Notes: generated from the letters alone by a model not told the origin. A stretch of 64,000 nucleotides of DNA from Carboxylicivirga sediminis (GCF_018156225.1 NZ_JAGTAR010000001.1:124001-188000); one strand, 5' to 3'. Shown: positions 8,130 through 17,757, numbered from the stretch's first letter. Program-made: numbers and translations.

Positions 8130-8801
8130 TTAGACTTTAACTGCCTTAATTGTTGCAACCAATTCTCTCACCTTGTTTTCCAATGCTTCCCAATTCTTCT
8201 TATCCATTATCTCTTTCGGAAACAGATTTGAACCCATGCCTACACAAGTGACGCCTGCCAAAAACCAATCTTCCAAATTATCCTTATCGCAAGTAACACC
8301 ACCTGTTGGCATGATGTCGGTCCATGGCATTGGTGCTTTAACTGCTTTTACAAATGAAGGTCCTCCAACTTCGGAAGCCGGAAAAACCTTTACCACTTCA
8401 CAACCCAGCTCTTGCGCCTTATTAATTTCAGATATAGTACCACAACCAGGCGCCCACATTATTTTTCGGCGGTTACAGATCCTTGCCATTGTCTCATTCA
8501 GCAATGGCGATACAATAAAATTGGCACCACTCTGAATATATAACGCTGTTGTTCCCTCTTCAACAATAGAGCCAGCACCAAGAATCATACCTGGTAATTC
8601 AGCTAAGGCATACTTATTCAGCTCTGTGAACAATTCATGGGCAAAATCGCCACGATTAACAAACTCAAACACGCGAATACCCCCATTGTAACAAGCTCTC
8701 ACAACGGCTTTGCAAACTTCAATATCGGCATGATAAAAAACCGGTACTACACCTGTGTCTTTCATTGCCTGATAAACCTCTATTCTTGTATATCTTGACA
8801 T
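8130..8801 (-). CDS. eda: 2-keto-3-deoxy-6-phosphogluconate/galactonate aldolase
   Basis: A 223-residue class I aldolase of the KDPG/KHG family, the standard length. The Schiff-base lysine is Lys138 in CEVVKVFPA and the catalytic glutamate is Glu46 in FEFVNRG. The phosphate-binding GGV segment (MPTGGVTCDN-like) is present. It cleaves KDPG or KDPGal to pyruvate and glyceraldehyde-3-phosphate. It is the last intact gene of the operon starting at 16856 and follows the matching kinase by 82 bases. The context (GH117, aldehyde dehydrogenase, cycloisomerase) places it at the end of 3,6-anhydrogalactose breakdown rather than in a glucose Entner-Doudoroff pathway. Confidence 0.9.
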   Translation of the reverse strand: MSRYTRIEVYQAMKDTGVVPVFYHADIEVCKAVVRACYNGGIRVFEFVNRGDFAHELFTELNKYALAELPGMILGAGSIVEEGTTALYIQSGANFIVSPLLNETMARICNRRKIMWAPGCGTISEINKAQELGCEVVKVFPASEVGGPSFVKAVKAPMPWTDIMPTGGVTCDKDNLEDWFLAGVTCVGMGSNLFPKEIMDKKNWEALENKVRELVATIKAVKV

Positions 8802-8883
8802 ATAAAACTGAGTCAGAAGGAAGTGTTAAAGGCAGAATTATTCAACCTCCTTTTGCCACTACCTAATTACTTATAAATACTAA

Positions 8884-9984
8884 TTACCTATCAACCCGTG
8901 CATTTCCACCGCCCATAATTTTTTCTACTTCGGGTAGCGTTACCATGGTTGTATCACCAGGAGTTGTCATCGCCAATGCGCCATGTGCAGCACCATAGTC
9001 AACAGCTTTTTGGCCATCGTTGTATTCCATAAAACCATAAATAAGACCTGATGCAAAACTATCGCCTCCTCCCACACGGTCCATTATTTCAAGATTTGGA
9101 CGATGTATTGCCTCATGAATCTTACCATCCGCATAACAGATGGCTCCCCATGAGTTGATGGTTGCCGATTTTACAGTACGTAATGTTGTGGCTATAACAC
9201 TGAAATTAGGAAAAGCCTCAATAGCTGACTTAATCATTACCTTGTAACCTTCAATGTCAAGTTCTTTCAAATCCTGATCATTTCCTTCAATTTCAAGACC
9301 CAGGCAAGCAGTAAAGTCCTCTTCATTGCCAATCATTACGTCAACGTATTTGGCAATTTCCCGGTTTACTTCCTGAGCTTTTCGTTCACCACCAATGGAT
9401 TTCCACAAGGATGGCCGGTAATTTAAATCGTAAGAAACAATGGTTCCATATTTTTTAGCCACCTTAACGGCTTCAATAACCGTTTCGGCTGCCGATTCAG
9501 ATAAAGCAGCGAAGATACCTCCGGTATGCATCCAGCGAACGCCAAGAGTACCAAAAATGTATTCCCAATCAATATCTCCAGGCCTTAATTGTGATGCGGC
9601 TGTATTGCCACGATCAGATACACCTTTTGCGCCACGAATTCCATACCCTCTCTCGGTAAAGTTCAATCCATTACGAACACTTCGTCCGCAGCCATCATAA
9701 TCAACCCATTTGACAAATTGCGTATCCAACCCTCCTTGTAACATCAAATCTTCAACTAAAGCACCAATTTCGTTGTCTGCCAAAGCCGTTACAATAGCGG
9801 TTTTCTTACCAAAGCATTTTCTTAAACCACGTGACACGTTATACTCGCCACCGCCTTCCCATACAGCAAAGGAGCGTGTGGTGCGTATACGTCCTTCTCC
9901 AGGATCGAGTCTTAACATTACTTCACCTAATGAAATACAATCGTACGCACACTCTGATGCCGGTTTAATAATCAATTTACTCAT
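8884..9984 (-). CDS. kdgK: 2-keto-3-deoxygluconate (or -galactonate) kinase, PfkB family
   Basis: A 366-residue ribokinase/PfkB-family sugar kinase. The N-terminal half has the substrate region EGGGEYNVSRGL (about 43-54), and the C-terminal ATP/anion-hole motif is VGGGDSFASG, with Asp308 as catalytic base. It would phosphorylate 2-keto-3-deoxy-sugar acids at C6 for the adjacent aldolase. Length and motifs match Bacteroidota KDG kinases. Whether the substrate is D-KDG or KDGal depends on whether the Zn-dehydrogenase and reductase upstream epimerise the intermediate first. Confidence 0.88.
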   Translation of the reverse strand: MSKLIIKPASECAYDCISLGEVMLRLDPGEGRIRTTRSFAVWEGGGEYNVSRGLRKCFGKKTAIVTALADNEIGALVEDLMLQGGLDTQFVKWVDYDGCGRSVRNGLNFTERGYGIRGAKGVSDRGNTAASQLRPGDIDWEYIFGTLGVRWMHTGGIFAALSESAAETVIEAVKVAKKYGTIVSYDLNYRPSLWKSIGGERKAQEVNREIAKYVDVMIGNEEDFTACLGLEIEGNDQDLKELDIEGYKVMIKSAIEAFPNFSVIATTLRTVKSATINSWGAICYADGKIHEAIHRPNLEIMDRVGGGDSFASGLIYGFMEYNDGQKAVDYGAAHGALAMTTPGDTTMVTLPEVEKIMGGGNARVDR

Positions 9985-10038
9985 TGCTGTTTTATTATTG
10001 ATTGAATTGTGAGTTTATATAATTTATGAAGATAAGCT

Positions 10039-11040
10039 TTAGGCTGCTAGTCCGTTACCATACGCAATAATGACAACTCCAATAATCATAGCGGCCAATC
10101 CAATATAAAGTGCCGTTTTGGCTTTATCCGGTGCTGTCACCCATTCTTTAGTAACAATTCCTCCAACAACGGCTACAACCACCGACATGGTATTAAAAAT
10201 GGCATAACCAATGGTGCCTCCTGCTTTCCCTAATACAAAGGCAGAGTAGGCAAATAATACAGAAGCTGTAAAGTTTAATGCAGCCATCAACGCTGTTAAC
10301 GATACATTTTTGTTGGCTCCAGCCACTTTAAAACTACCCCACATTTTTTTGCGGGATATCTGAATGACGAAATAAGGAATCACAAACAATCCGCCAGATA
10401 CATATACAATAAACATTGAAGCTACTGAAGTCAGCCAGCTTTCGTTGCCATTGTTCTGAACGGCAGCTGCTATGGCATCCTTTCCAAACTCATTAGCTAC
10501 GTTAAAACCTGTGCAAAGCAATCCTCCAACCACAGCTATGATGATACCTGTTGCCATTGATGAACTACCCGCATTTTTTTTATTTTCACCTGCTCGAAGA
10601 ATACCTGCCCGGCCATTCATAATGATACCTATCAAAATTATTACAATCCCAATCAGCACTGCAACAAGAATATTGGTTGCAGGTAACCCATGAATAAAAA
10701 ATGGTAAAACCGACCCGATAAAAACAATGGTACCGATGAAAATGGAAAATCCCAAAGACAGGCCAATGTGATTAATGGCTTTTCCCCAAAGCAACATGCC
10801 AACGCCCCATAGGAAGCTAGGAATAAGCATTTTCAATAAAATTGGCGCCCCCACATCACTCAAAACCTGGGCAAATCCATCAATCATAGAAAAGGCCAGT
10901 ATAGCAGGCACAATCCACAACATAAAGAGAAAACAAAGTCCCCATGTATTTTCGAATTGATAATTTTTTACAAATTTCTCGGGCATGGCATAGAAGCCCA
11001 GCATAACGCCTGCAAATATGGCAAATAGAATTCCAATCAT
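10039..11040 (-). CDS. RhaT-like sugar:proton symporter
   Basis: A 333-residue integral membrane protein with about ten hydrophobic segments, resembling the L-rhamnose/proton symporter family of the drug/metabolite transporter superfamily. It begins directly with a membrane helix and has no cleaved signal. Lying between aldose-epimerase and KDG-kinase genes, it most likely imports a monosaccharide released in the periplasm by GH117 or related enzymes, with 3,6-anhydro-L-galactose or galactose as prime candidates. Family members are named after rhamnose, but no rhamnose genes are nearby. Substrate is inferred from context only. Confidence 0.8.
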   Translation of the reverse strand: MIGILFAIFAGVMLGFYAMPEKFVKNYQFENTWGLCFLFMLWIVPAILAFSMIDGFAQVLSDVGAPILLKMLIPSFLWGVGMLLWGKAINHIGLSLGFSIFIGTIVFIGSVLPFFIHGLPATNILVAVLIGIVIILIGIIMNGRAGILRAGENKKNAGSSSMATGIIIAVVGGLLCTGFNVANEFGKDAIAAAVQNNGNESWLTSVASMFIVYVSGGLFVIPYFVIQISRKKMWGSFKVAGANKNVSLTALMAALNFTASVLFAYSAFVLGKAGGTIGYAIFNTMSVVVAVVGGIVTKEWVTAPDKAKTALYIGLAAMIIGVVIIAYGNGLAA

Positions 11041-11133
11041 AACTTTAGATTTTTTATTCGGTGCTCAATGCATTATGCACAGTGCACTTATTTTTTAGTT
11101 AACTATTATCAAAAAGAGACCCAATGCTAGCTC

Positions 11134-12180
11134 CTAGAATCTTAGTTTAAATACTGTTGTGCTCTTAAACTCCTCTCCGGCTTTGGTGATGGACTTTGGC
11201 GAACCGCTAATATTGGGACCATTGGGCCAACGATGTGTTTCGCAGCAAAAACCCTGATACTTCCCGTATTTTTCAGATTCAGACCGCTGCAATTCATTGG
11301 ATGTGTATTTGCCGGTGTAAAACAACATACATGGCTCCGTTGAGTACACTTCCAATGTGCGACCAGACTGTTCATCGCTTACCCGGGCCACTTTACTCAA
11401 GGTTTCTTCTGCATAATCAAACAGATAGAAATGTTCGAAACCATCCCCAATGGATTCGTGAACATCTTTAATAATACGCCCATTGCGCAAATCTTCTAAA
11501 GTATCTGTTACATCAGTTACTTCACCTAAACAAGCGCCCGTATCATCACTTAACAATCGTTTATTGGATAACACTTGTACTTTAAATCTTTCCACGCTTC
11601 GCTCAAATCCTGAAAGGTTAAAGTAAGTATGATTTGTCATGGATAAAGGTGTATCCCGATCGCTTACAGCCTTATAGTTGAGAATTAATTCATTGTCATT
11701 GCTCAACTCGATGGTCACTTCAGCTTTTACGGTTCCCGGAAAGCCTTCTTCCATATCATCACTAATTAAGGTGAATACTACACCCACCTTCCCAACTCCT
11801 CCTATTGGTTTGGCTTTCCATATTTTTTTATCGAAACCAATCATTCCGCCATGCAAGTTGTTATCGCCACAGTTGGCCGCCAATTGATAGTCAACTCCAT
11901 TTAACGAGAACTTTGCATCTTTTATCTGCGAACAGTAACGCCCAACTGTACATCCAAAGTAGGGCGCATTGGCCTTATAAACATCAGCAAAATATTCGTC
12001 AAACGAATCAAAACCACATGCTATAGAAACAGGCTTATCATCTTTACCCGGGATTGTTATGGATGTAATGGTGGCACCAAAATCCATCATCTTCACTAGC
12101 ATACCATTATCATTCTCCAAAGTATACAAGTGAATATCCTGATTTTGGAATTGTCCGAAAAGTTGAGTTGTGGATTTCAT
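11134..12180 (-). CDS. galM: Aldose 1-epimerase (galactose mutarotase type)
   Basis: A 348-residue GalM-family protein. It carries NLHGG (about residues 104-108), the TNHTYFNLSG segment with catalytic His, and FYTGKY plus a glutamate-containing CCETHRWPN near the C-terminus where the catalytic base is expected. It interconverts alpha and beta anomers of hexoses. No signal peptide is seen, so it is probably cytoplasmic. It may feed the galactokinase or the aldehyde dehydrogenase of this locus with the right anomer. Confidence 0.88.
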   Translation of the reverse strand: MKSTTQLFGQFQNQDIHLYTLENDNGMLVKMMDFGATITSITIPGKDDKPVSIACGFDSFDEYFADVYKANAPYFGCTVGRYCSQIKDAKFSLNGVDYQLAANCGDNNLHGGMIGFDKKIWKAKPIGGVGKVGVVFTLISDDMEEGFPGTVKAEVTIELSNDNELILNYKAVSDRDTPLSMTNHTYFNLSGFERSVERFKVQVLSNKRLLSDDTGACLGEVTDVTDTLEDLRNGRIIKDVHESIGDGFEHFYLFDYAEETLSKVARVSDEQSGRTLEVYSTEPCMLFYTGKYTSNELQRSESEKYGKYQGFCCETHRWPNGPNISGSPKSITKAGEEFKSTTVFKLRF

Positions 12181-12250
12181 GATTTAATTATTAGAAAACA
12201 GTCAGCAGACAGTAGTAAACCAACATCTACTGACCACTGACTAATGACTA

Positions 12251-13342
12251 CTATTTTTCTTTATATGGTGCTAGTTTATCCCAATTGAATTCAACTCCAA
12301 TACCTGGTGTATCAGGCGCAACAGCACGATGATTCTCCACCACCAATGGTCGATGTGTATATTCATCAATGGGGAAACTGTGCACCTCAATCCATCCGGC
12401 ATTAGGCTGTGATGAAACCAGGCTTACATGTAATTCCTGCATTCCATGTGAACAAACCGGAATATTATTTTCAGCAGCCAACTTTGCCGCTTTCAACCAT
12501 CCGGTGATACCTGCGCAGTTAGATGCATCGGGCTGAACGAATGACAACTTAGAATCAGCCATCGCATACTCAAATTCATGAATCGTATGTAAATTCTCTC
12601 CCATCGCTAAAGGTACTCCTGTGGCTTCTGCGATTGCAGCGTAACCTTTGTAATCATCGGGTATGATGGGCTCTTCAAACCAGTAAATATCGTACTGTTT
12701 AAAGCGATTAGCTGCTTCAATGGCTTTCTCAACACTCATGGAGTAATTGGCATCTACCATAAACGTCACATCTGGGCCAATAAATTCACGCACCGCCCTG
12801 ATACGCTCAATATCTTCATCCAGGTTATCGCGACCAATCTTGATTTTAACCGCATTAAAACCTCTATCTAGATAGCCCTGAATACTATCCAGTAGTTTTG
12901 GCAATGGAAACATCAAATCGATACCTCCACAATAAGCTTTACACGTATTGTTGGTACCACCAGCAACTTTCCACAGTGGTTCACCTGCATTTTTACAACG
13001 GATATCCCACAAAGCAATATCAACAGCCGCCATTGCAAAAGCATCAATACCGCCGCGCCCCACATAATGAGCATGCCACCACATCATATCATTCAGGTCT
13101 TCAATATTCTCAGCGTCTTTACCGAGTAAAGCAGGTGCATAATCGAAATCTATCATTGCCTTAATGGCATGACCACCTTTTCCTCCGGTATAAGTATAAC
13201 CGGTTCCTTCCGTGCCATCTTCAAGCGTTACGGTCGCCGTTATGAGTTCAAAATGAAAATGGTCGCCATGCTTGGCATCCGACAACACCTCTTTTAATGG
13301 AACTTTGAAGAGTTGGGTATGTATGTTTTTAATCTTTGTCAT
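12251..13342 (-). CDS. Enolase-superfamily sugar-acid cycloisomerase/dehydratase (3,6-anhydrogalactonate cycloisomerase candidate)
   Basis: A 363-residue mandelate-racemase/muconate-lactonising-type enzyme. The frame extends five codons upstream to 13357, but the Met at 13342 fits the family start better. Catalytic residues are in place: K166-I-K168, metal ligands Asp197, Glu223 and Glu249, and His299 in CSHGMQ. Known 3,6-anhydro-L-galactonate cycloisomerases of agar degraders are enolase-superfamily proteins of about this size, opening the anhydro ring to 2-keto-3-deoxygalactonate. Placement directly after the aldehyde dehydrogenase and with a GH117 in the locus makes that the best call. A galactonate- or fuconate-type dehydratase is the main alternative. 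Confidence 0.75.
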   Translation of the reverse strand: MTKIKNIHTQLFKVPLKEVLSDAKHGDHFHFELITATVTLEDGTEGTGYTYTGGKGGHAIKAMIDFDYAPALLGKDAENIEDLNDMMWWHAHYVGRGGIDAFAMAAVDIALWDIRCKNAGEPLWKVAGGTNNTCKAYCGGIDLMFPLPKLLDSIQGYLDRGFNAVKIKIGRDNLDEDIERIRAVREFIGPDVTFMVDANYSMSVEKAIEAANRFKQYDIYWFEEPIIPDDYKGYAAIAEATGVPLAMGENLHTIHEFEYAMADSKLSFVQPDASNCAGITGWLKAAKLAAENNIPVCSHGMQELHVSLVSSQPNAGWIEVHSFPIDEYTHRPLVVENHRAVAPDTPGIGVEFNWDKLAPYKEK

Positions 13343-13442
13343 TAGTCTTAATATCAAGATTCAAGTATCAGGACATAAGGTGATTTATTACTTTACTAAT
13401 CACCCTTAGTCTTAATACTTATGTCTTACATCTTGTGTCTTA

Positions 13443-14900
13443 TTACGCTTTAAATCGCACATAGAAGGTCTTCTTCTCCAGATACTGCTCAAAACCATAT
13501 TTGCCATCTTCACCACCTGTTCCACTCATTTTGTAGCCGTTGTGAAAGCCCTGATGCAATTCTCCATGCCCTCTGTTGATATAGATTTCACCGAAGTCCA
13601 ATTCGCTGTTAAGACGCATCACACGGTTCATATCATTCGTATAAACCATGGCTGCCAAACCAAATTCACAGTCGTTGGCCCACTCTACTACCTGGTCAAA
13701 ATCGTTAAACTTAATAACCGGTAATATGGGTCCAAATGCTTCCTCATGAACAATGGTCATATCTTGCTTTACATCCGTCAGGATAGTTGGCATAAACCAG
13801 TTTCCTTTTTCATACTCTGCTCCGTCTGGTGTTTTTCCGCCATAAGCCAATGTGGCTCCTTCTTTTATGCTGACATCAACCAACTCCTGCATGTGCTTCA
13901 ATTCCGACTTGTTAACTTTGGCTCCCATATCAGAGGCCTCGTCGAACGGATCACCCACTTTGATATTTTTTACCTTGGCCATGAATTTGGCCATGAACTC
14001 ATCATAGATAGCTTCATGCACGTACATACGCTCGTTACACGTACATACCTGACCACAATTGTCGAAACGTGAGTGTAGAGCACCTTCCACCGCAGCATCA
14101 ATATCACAATCTTCGAAGGCGATGAAAGGCGCCTTACCACCAAGCTCTAGCTGTACATGAGCCAGATTTTCAGATGCCGCTTTAAAGATGGCCTGACCAG
14201 CAGGTGTAGAACCCGTCATGGTTACCATCTTAGTAATTTCGTGTTTACAAAGGGCTGTTCCCATAGTACGCCCAGGGCCTGTAACAATGTTTAATACACC
14301 GTCTGGAATGCCAGCTTTTTTTGCTAACTCGCCCAACATTAGTGTCGAAATGGGTGTTTCAGTAGTTGGCTTAATCACCATGGTATTACCAGCTACCAAA
14401 GCTGGACCTATCTTTCGACCTGCCAATGCTAAAGGAAAATTCCACGCTGTGATAGCTACTACCACCCCACGTGGAATTTTCTGAATCCAGATTTGTTCGT
14501 TCTCATTGTCGGAAGGCACTATGTCTCCCTCAATGCGACGGGCCCATTCGCAGGCATATTCAATAAATGAGCAGCATACATCAACCTCAAAGCGGGCAAC
14601 CTTAAAAAGCTTCCCTTGTTCTTTGGTCAATACAGTTGCTAACTCTTCTCTGTTTGCTTTTATTTCTTTTACAAATGCATATAACAACTCTGCACGCTTA
14701 CGTGCAGGTATCTTTGCCCAGTCTTTTTGCGCTGCTTCGGCAGCTTCCAATGCTTTTATGGCATCTTCTTCATTGCCATTGGCCACTGTTCCCACCAGAC
14801 TATCATCTGATGGATTAAGTACATCGGCTGTTTGGCCATTAGAAGGCTCAACCCAAAGCCCATTTATGTATTGCTTGAAATTTAAATTGGTGGTATTCAT
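13443..14900 (-). CDS. Aldehyde dehydrogenase, candidate 3,6-anhydro-L-galactose dehydrogenase
   Basis: A 485-residue NAD(P)-dependent aldehyde dehydrogenase of the AldA/lactaldehyde-dehydrogenase type. Catalytic Cys286 lies in NCGQVC, Glu252 in LELGGK, the oxyanion Asn in TAWNFP (about 154), and the cofactor lysine in VIKPTTETP. The anhydrogalactose dehydrogenases of agar-degrading Vibrio and Bacteroidota belong to this family and oxidise the free aldehyde at C1 to 3,6-anhydrogalactonate. Gene order (dehydrogenase then cycloisomerase) and GH117 in the locus support this. Lactaldehyde dehydrogenase is the alternative, but no fucose or rhamnose isomerase, kinase or aldolase is present. Confidence 0.78.
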   Translation of the reverse strand: MNTTNLNFKQYINGLWVEPSNGQTADVLNPSDDSLVGTVANGNEEDAIKALEAAEAAQKDWAKIPARKRAELLYAFVKEIKANREELATVLTKEQGKLFKVARFEVDVCCSFIEYACEWARRIEGDIVPSDNENEQIWIQKIPRGVVVAITAWNFPLALAGRKIGPALVAGNTMVIKPTTETPISTLMLGELAKKAGIPDGVLNIVTGPGRTMGTALCKHEITKMVTMTGSTPAGQAIFKAASENLAHVQLELGGKAPFIAFEDCDIDAAVEGALHSRFDNCGQVCTCNERMYVHEAIYDEFMAKFMAKVKNIKVGDPFDEASDMGAKVNKSELKHMQELVDVSIKEGATLAYGGKTPDGAEYEKGNWFMPTILTDVKQDMTIVHEEAFGPILPVIKFNDFDQVVEWANDCEFGLAAMVYTNDMNRVMRLNSELDFGEIYINRGHGELHQGFHNGYKMSGTGGEDGKYGFEQYLEKKTFYVRFKA

Positions 14901-14995
14901 AATTATTAAGTTTTAGTATGAAACATTGAGTGTTGCGAAATGAAATATGAGTCGCTTGCTTTTGCTCAATTCTCATTAAGTCTCTACATTTGAAA

Positions 14996-15766
14996 TTAAC
15001 GTCCCATCCAGCCACCATCGACTAAAACGATGCTTCCATGCATATAGGCTGCTGCTTCAGAACAAAGGAAGACGACAGGACCTGCAAAATCTTCTGGTTT
15101 ACCCCAGCGACCAGCCGGAATACGTGCTAATATCTGCTCCGAACGAATAGGGTCATTACGCAATGCTTCTGTGTTATCAGTGTCGATGTAACCTGGAGCC
15201 ACCGCGTTTACATTCACACCTTTTGAAGCCCACTCATTAGCAAAAGCCATGGTTAACTGACCAACAGCACCTTTGCTGGCTGCGTAACCTGGCACTGTAA
15301 TACCTCCCTGAAATGTTAGTAACGATGCCGTAAACACCACTTTACCAGAACCCCGCTTTACCATTTCTTTACCAAACTCACGCGTAAGGATGAACTGAGC
15401 GTTTTGATTCACCTCAATCACTTTATCCCACATTTCATCAGGATGCTCAGCTGCGGGTGTGCGCAGGATGGTTCCTGCATTGTTTACCAATATATCCACC
15501 ACCGGATGGTTGGCCTTAACTTCTTTAATAAATGCGTACAACGATTCTCGTTTACTGAAGTCGCAGGTGTATGCAGTAAATTTCTTACCGGCTGCTTCAA
15601 CCGCTTTACCAACGGCACTACCTTCTTTTTCCAAAGATGCGGAAACACCAATTATATCGGCACCTGACTCAGCCAAAGCCACTGCCATACCCATACCAAT
15701 ACCTCTTTTACAACCTGTAACCAAGGCTACTTTGCCTTCTAATGAAAATTTATTTAAGATGCTCAT
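14996..15766 (-). CDS. KduD-like short-chain dehydrogenase/reductase
   Basis: A 256-residue classical SDR with cofactor loop T17-G-C-K-R-G-I-G24, NNAG (95-98) and catalytic Ser148, Tyr161 and Lys165. The sequence start and overall pattern resemble KduD (2-deoxy-D-gluconate/5-keto-type reductase). In one described anhydro-L-galactose pathway, 2-keto-3-deoxy-L-galactonate is oxidised at C5 and then re-reduced to 2-keto-3-deoxy-D-gluconate by an SDR; I infer this enzyme does the reduction. It lies 76 bases after the Zn-dehydrogenase gene. Glucose or rhamnose dehydrogenase activity cannot be excluded. Confidence 0.75.
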   Translation of the reverse strand: MSILNKFSLEGKVALVTGCKRGIGMGMAVALAESGADIIGVSASLEKEGSAVGKAVEAAGKKFTAYTCDFSKRESLYAFIKEVKANHPVVDILVNNAGTILRTPAAEHPDEMWDKVIEVNQNAQFILTREFGKEMVKRGSGKVVFTASLLTFQGGITVPGYAASKGAVGQLTMAFANEWASKGVNVNAVAPGYIDTDNTEALRNDPIRSEQILARIPAGRWGKPEDFAGPVVFLCSEAAAYMHGSIVLVDGGWMGR

Positions 15767-15842
15767 TTTAATACTATTTGTTGATTTGCTTATTTGATCA
15801 TTTATTGTTTTGATGTCCTCGATATGTCACTTGATGAGACCA

Positions 15843-16856
15843 TTACTGGCAATCCACCAAATACTTCATCCCATTGGGATTGGTATCGATTTGCTCAAAC
15901 AATTGCTGTATATTATCCAGTGGTTCAACAGCAGTGATAAGTGTTTCGAATGGCAGTTCATTTTTAGTAATCAGGTCAATTGACTCTTCATAATCCTCTC
16001 CTTCGTAAACGCGTGCACCTATCAATTCCAGCTCTTTCCAGAAGAATTTAAATAAATCCACCGGCTTTTTCTCACCATGAATAGCCACCATCACAATACG
16101 ACCACGTATGCCAGCCACTTCGGTCATCACATCTAACGATGGCTGAACACCTGCTACTTCGAACACTACGTCGGCCAAACCACCGTTGGTCTTTTCTTCA
16201 ATATACGCTACCAAATCCGTTTTAACAGGATTAACTACCTCGAAGCCCATGTCTTCGGCCATTTTAATGCGAATATCATTGACTTCCGAAATGACAACAT
16301 TAGCGCCTTTGCTTTTGGCTACCATGGCAACCAGTAAACCAATTGGTCCACCTCCCAGTACAACAGCTGTTTCACCCTGAAGCAAACGACCACGACGCAC
16401 ATCGTGACATGCCACAGCCAATGGTTCTACCAAGGCTGCCAATTTCAAATCGGTTGTCTGGTTCAACTTATGAAGTGTAAAAGCTGGTACATTCCAGTAT
16501 TGCTGCATCGCCCCAGGACTATCAATACCAATGAATTTCAATTTCTTGGCAATGTGCCCAAAGCCCTTGTCTGATTCTGCTTCCAGTCGGTTATCCAAGG
16601 GACGGACAGTCACCTTCTCTCCCACTTCAAAACCTGTTACACCCTCGCCTATTGCATCCACCGTACCAGACATTTCGTGTCCGATTATCTGAGGAATATT
16701 TACACGTTGATCCATCATACCATGGTAGATATGAACATCGGTACCGCAAACACCACAGTAAGCGACTTTGATTCTAACCTCTCCGGCTGCCGGAGTTTCA
16801 TTTTCCTTTTCTACTACAGCGAAGGTTTTATTACCTTCATATAATGTTGCTTTCAT
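15843..16856 (-). CDS. Zinc-type alcohol dehydrogenase lacking the structural zinc site
   Basis: A 337-residue medium-chain dehydrogenase. Catalytic zinc ligands are Cys37 (CGVCGTD) and His60-Glu61 in GHE, and the cofactor loop is GGGPIGLL. The stretch after VTVRPL, where most family members have four structural-zinc cysteines, contains none and reads DNRLEAESDKGFG. It is similar to sorbitol/L-threonine dehydrogenases and to the L-galactonate 5-dehydrogenase group. As first gene of the operon it is the candidate for oxidising the C5 hydroxyl of 2-keto-3-deoxy-L-galactonate so that the SDR can invert the centre. The role is inferred from operon content. Confidence 0.78.
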   Translation of the reverse strand: MKATLYEGNKTFAVVEKENETPAAGEVRIKVAYCGVCGTDVHIYHGMMDQRVNIPQIIGHEMSGTVDAIGEGVTGFEVGEKVTVRPLDNRLEAESDKGFGHIAKKLKFIGIDSPGAMQQYWNVPAFTLHKLNQTTDLKLAALVEPLAVACHDVRRGRLLQGETAVVLGGGPIGLLVAMVAKSKGANVVISEVNDIRIKMAEDMGFEVVNPVKTDLVAYIEEKTNGGLADVVFEVAGVQPSLDVMTEVAGIRGRIVMVAIHGEKKPVDLFKFFWKELELIGARVYEGEDYEESIDLITKNELPFETLITAVEPLDNIQQLFEQIDTNPNGMKYLVDCQ

Positions 16857-16913
16857 AGTTTTATGTAATATTGTTTTCTGACTAAAATTCTGGTAATTGG
16901 TTCTTTATCGCTT

Positions 16914-16921
16914 CAAATTTA
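16914..16921 (-). promoter_or_regulatory. Bacteroidota -7 box for the anhydrogalactose operon
   Basis: On the minus strand the sequence reads TAAATTTG, a perfect TAnnTTTG match about 57 bases upstream of the Zn-dehydrogenase start. The -33 element is not recognisable. It suggests that the catabolic operon can be transcribed independently of the GH86 unit. Confidence 0.4.
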
Positions 16922-17019
16922 CCTTGAGCTTTACCAGACATAGGGTGGTGAAAAATGCTAAATAAAGGGGTGAAATATAATTTGGCTTACTGATTGACTT
17001 AGATGATAACCTATGGGGT

Positions 17020-17745
17020 TTATTTGATAACCACCTCATGCTTGTCCATTAAAGCACCTTGACTGTATAGTTCACATTCGACAGTTGTTAGGTCAGGTAT
17101 TTCATCTGCAATAGTATGTTGATAGAGATTTTCTGAATTGGCAGAGATAAAAACCGGCGTTGTGTATATTTTGACAATCTTTTCATCTTTAAAATATGAG
17201 TATTTTAATATACCTTGTCGCTCAGTATCATAACTATTACGAATAACAATATCTATGCTTCTGTTGGCCATATGAAATACTGAACCATACTTGATGCTCG
17301 ACATAAATAGTTTATTAACACACAATAAACTAGAGCCCCTTAACAAACTCTTACACTGCTCTTGTTCTGATGCATCTTTGATACAAAGTTCCAGGTTATT
17401 GGCAAGCCCTGACTCATTCAAAAATGGTGTCAGGTTAAAATAAAGTGTTCCATCGGCAAAAGTGCCTTGAACGACTTTATGATTATTAACATTCAATGAG
17501 CTAAGATGTAAACCATCATCAAATGTTAAAAGATATATCTTTTCTGAGTCTATTTCTAAATCAAAATGCTTGCCGTAAATAGTGCTATTGTTATCAACAG
17601 ATTTTGTAGCCACAACAGTCCATCCTTGTCCAAATACTATGTCTCTATCAAAACGATAATCACTGTTACACGACAATAATATAGCCAATGTCATAAACAG
17701 CAATAATTGGCCATCTATCGTTTTTCTCTTTTTGAATAAGTCCAT
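17020..17745 (-). CDS. Small lipoprotein of unknown function downstream of GH86
   Basis: A 241-residue protein that I do not recognise. An N-terminal hydrophobic segment ends in the lipobox LLSC, so it is probably a lipoprotein exported to the outer membrane or periplasm. The rest is rich in beta-prone segments and lacks obvious catalytic motifs; a beta-sandwich binding or inhibitor-like fold is possible but unproven. It starts 12 bases after the GH86 gene and is surely co-transcribed. A small binding or chaperone partner for agar/porphyran oligosaccharides would fit, but function cannot be read from the sequence. Confidence 0.7.
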   Translation of the reverse strand: MDLFKKRKTIDGQLLLFMTLAILLSCNSDYRFDRDIVFGQGWTVVATKSVDNNSTIYGKHFDLEIDSEKIYLLTFDDGLHLSSLNVNNHKVVQGTFADGTLYFNLTPFLNESGLANNLELCIKDASEQEQCKSLLRGSSLLCVNKLFMSSIKYGSVFHMANRSIDIVIRNSYDTERQGILKYSYFKDEKIVKIYTTPVFISANSENLYQHTIADEIPDLTTVECELYSQGALMDKHEVVIK

Positions 17746-17757
17746 TGTGGATACTTT

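Noticed and set aside
8130-16856. Fucose, rhamnose or galactonate catabolic operon
   Set aside because: No isomerase, kinase or aldolase for deoxy sugars is present, while GH117 and GH86 in the same locus point to 3,6-anhydro-L-galactose.
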